64,000 bases of DNA from Algoriphagus zhangzhouensis (GTDB taxonomy: Bacteria > Bacteroidota > Bacteroidia > Cytophagales > Cyclobacteriaceae). The notes below the pieces were generated by a model that was not told where the DNA came from, did no database searches, and was given only the letters and a program-made list of their open reading frames with translations. Position 1 is the stretch's first letter, and each line of letters opens with the position of its first letter. The stretch covers positions 620,001 to 684,000 of the forward strand of contig NZ_FRXN01000002.1 in assembly GCF_900148515.1 (NCBI RefSeq), read 5' to 3'. The position numbers and the translations under genes were made by a program. Shown piece by piece: positions 62,472 through 64,000 of this stretch.

Positions 62472-62928
62472 TTTTGGTGAAAGCATATATAAAATATACA
62501 ATAATCCATTTATTTTAACTCCCATAATAATTTCTTTTTATAAAAATTATTATGGGAATGAGAAAGACATTTTACTCTCTTATTTAATACTTCCTATTGT
62601 ACTAGAAATAGATCATCTTTCAGAGATCAAAATGATAAATGTTAAAACCCCATTAAGTAGGTTTACCAAAAACAAAGAATTCATGGCAGGTTTTTATGAT
62701 CGATTTGAACATTATCAACATATTACAAACCTTTGCCTAAAATATGCTCTAGAATGTGATTACATAAAAATTAATCAAAACTTAAAAGTGACTGTAATAA
62801 CTGATGAAATATTATATACAGACCCATCATTAAAAAAATCTTTAGAAATTTCAAATAATTTACACAAAGTATTTAAAAAAATAAATATTGTAAATATATA
62901 TCAAGCATTTGGGATAAAGAAATTATGA
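62464..62928 (+). CDS. ABC-3C middle component
   Basis: A 154-residue protein. The N-terminus (YKIYNNPFILTPIIISFYKNYY, then LLSYLILPIVLEID) has the 'N-P...L...F...Y...LILPIVL' layout known from the small middle component of three-component ABC systems. The segment TPLSRFTKNKEFMAGFYDRFEHYQHITNLCLKYALECDYI matches the second helical half. It has no enzyme motif and probably links the effector to the ATPase. It overlaps the upstream gene by 8 nt and the downstream gene by 4 nt (ATGA), which indicates tight translational coupling. Confidence 0.7.
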   Translation: MNDFGESIYKIYNNPFILTPIIISFYKNYYGNEKDILLSYLILPIVLEIDHLSEIKMINVKTPLSRFTKNKEFMAGFYDRFEHYQHITNLCLKYALECDYIKINQNLKVTVITDEILYTDPSLKKSLEISNNLHKVFKKINIVNIYQAFGIKKL

Positions 62929-64000
62929 AAAGTCATATAGCAAAATTAGGTCTATTCGATAAGAACGGAAGAGAGCATTCAATTAGGTTAGAAGAAGGGG
63001 TAAATATAATAACAGGCCGTTCTTCAACAGGAAAAAGCTCATTAATAGAAATATTTGATTATTGCTTTGCTAGTTCCGAATACACTATTCCCGATGGTGT
63101 TATAACAGAAAATGCAAGTATCTACTTCACAATAATATCAATAAAAGATGCATTTTTGGTTTTAGCAAGAGATCCCGAAAGACATACAAGAGCTTTTTTT
63201 AGATATGATTTAAAATTTAGTTCAAATTTAGAGATAAATATTTCTTACTTTGAGGATGATTATTTTTTGAGATTAGGAGACTTTAAATCAATCCTCGGAA
63301 ATTTTTTGGGAATAGACATTGTCGATACAGATGAAGATTTAGAATTAAAAAAACAAAGAAACAAAAGTAAAGGACGACCTTCAATAAGAAATATGACATC
63401 ATATTTCTTACAACATCAGAATTTAATAGCAAACAAACATTCATTATTTTATCGTTTTGATGAAAAAGAAAAAAGAGAACAAACTATTGATCAATTCAAA
63501 ATATTCTGTGGATTTGTTGATCAGGAATATTATATAAAAAAACAACAGCTTAACGAATTATTTATAGAATTAGAAAAGATTAAAAAACAGAACAATATCT
63601 TAGATGAAAGTAAATCTCATCTTTCAGAAAAACTTCAAGAATATTTGGAGGAATATAAAATAATAGTTGGAAAACCACTGTTTAATACTTTTGATCTACA
63701 AATAATTTCAAATCCAAAGGAATACCTTGATATTATTGAAAACTATGAAATTGAAGCAGATTATGAATCAAATGAATTTATTAAAAGGTTAAATCAATTA
63801 AATTTTAAAAAGAACGAAGAATTAGCAAATCGAAGGGAAAAAATTTTTCGCCTTAACCAAATAAATTCCACAATAGAATACGCAAGAAAATATGAGAACA
63901 CCATTGACAATATAAAACCTCTTGAGGATGTTCGAATGACAAATTCTGAATGTCCATTTTGTCACCACAAAAATGGTGATTTAAAAAATGAATCAAACAA
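62925..64000 (+). CDS. DUF3732-type SMC/Rad50-like ATPase of the ABC-3C system, 5' part (cut by window end)
   Basis: The frame is open from the ATG at 62925 to the window end (358 codons plus 2 nt). Walker A is GRSSTGKSS at residues 31-39, preceded by LEEGVNIITG and followed by LIEIFDYCF, the DUF3732 start. GRPSIRNMTSYFLQHQNLIAN (about 148-168) is the Q-loop region ('..QHQ..I.N'). A coiled coil begins near residue 195 (KKQQLNELFIELEKIKKQNN). Residues 343-346 are CPFC followed by HHK, a CxxC hook like that of Rad50. The signature and Walker B motifs must lie beyond the window. It is the ATPase motor or sensor of the island. Confidence 0.82.
   Translation, partial: MKSHIAKLGLFDKNGREHSIRLEEGVNIITGRSSTGKSSLIEIFDYCFASSEYTIPDGVITENASIYFTIISIKDAFLVLARDPERHTRAFFRYDLKFSSNLEINISYFEDDYFLRLGDFKSILGNFLGIDIVDTDEDLELKKQRNKSKGRPSIRNMTSYFLQHQNLIANKHSLFYRFDEKEKREQTIDQFKIFCGFVDQEYYIKKQQLNELFIELEKIKKQNNILDESKSHLSEKLQEYLEEYKIIVGKPLFNTFDLQIISNPKEYLDIIENYEIEADYESNEFIKRLNQLNFKKNEELANRREKIFRLNQINSTIEYARKYENTIDNIKPLEDVRMTNSECPFCHHKNGDLKNESN

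Noticed and set aside
1..64000. tRNA, rRNA or tmRNA genes
   Set aside because: I saw no cloverleaf with a GGTTCRANNCC arm and no rRNA-like conserved sequence; by eye a tRNA could be missed, but none is supported.

Overview
The window looks like chromosomal DNA of a Bacteroidota bacterium of the order Cytophagales, most like Cyclobacteriaceae (Algoriphagus-type). The evidence is a SusC/SusD pair, a type IX secretion (T9SS) sorting domain, TTG-N18-TAnnTTTG promoters in place of sigma70-type boxes, many SPII lipoproteins, a carotenoid desaturase, and VCBS/FG-GAP and 'PVC-type' cytochrome proteins. I found no rRNA or tRNA gene and no CRISPR array. The genus is inference.

Layout. 1-5500 holds the 3' part of glmS, a Kazal-type lipoprotein, an SGNH hydrolase, prfA, a GNAT acetyltransferase and a Cys/Met-metabolism PLP enzyme. 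5706-9312 has a large secreted Ycf48-like repeat protein with a T9SS signal and a DUF3365-type haem lipoprotein. 9576-22228 is a tight seven-gene, one-direction locus: susC, susD, an ASPIC/UnbV repeat protein, an FGE-like protein, a Tat-exported Gfo/Idh/MocA oxidoreductase, a Tat-exported sugar isomerase-like TIM barrel and a BNR-type lipoprotein. It carries no glycoside hydrolase. 22378-25451 has a HisA-like protein lacking the first catalytic Asp, a CsaA-like protein and an S10 peptidase. 31327-25448 (minus strand) is a housekeeping run: tpiA, prmA, a small membrane protein, recJ, lptB and a GH3-family acyl-adenylase. recX is divergent from tpiA. 32181-36018 has a CrtD-like desaturase, an orphan lipoprotein and a GH43-like glycosidase.

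36066-37374 is a small accessory module (ParDE-type toxin-antitoxin plus a REP-associated tyrosine transposase with mirror-image REP hairpins) bracketed by a direct repeat. glyS and two diverged paralogous secreted proteins follow. 49787-40851 (minus strand) is a probable sugar-oxidation locus: haem-binding dehydrogenase-like protein, FG-GAP protein, GH29 fucosidase, GMC oxidoreductase and its subunit 3. 49998-60861 contains a TonB receptor, a Rieske protein, a two-domain secreted protein, a cysteine desulfurase, glmM, a NqrM-like Cys-rich membrane protein, mazG, ridA and fumC. Its long gene-free gaps are filled with dispersed repeat families.

The last 2.7 kb (61353-64000, cut by the window edge) is a markedly AT-rich island with three overlapping genes: a predicted PD-(D/E)XK nuclease effector (DUF4297/Cap4-like), a small 'middle component' and an SMC/Rad50-like ATPase of DUF3732 type with a CxxC hook. 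This matches the three-component ABC (ABC-3C) class of predicted anti-phage conflict systems and is the most interesting part of the window.
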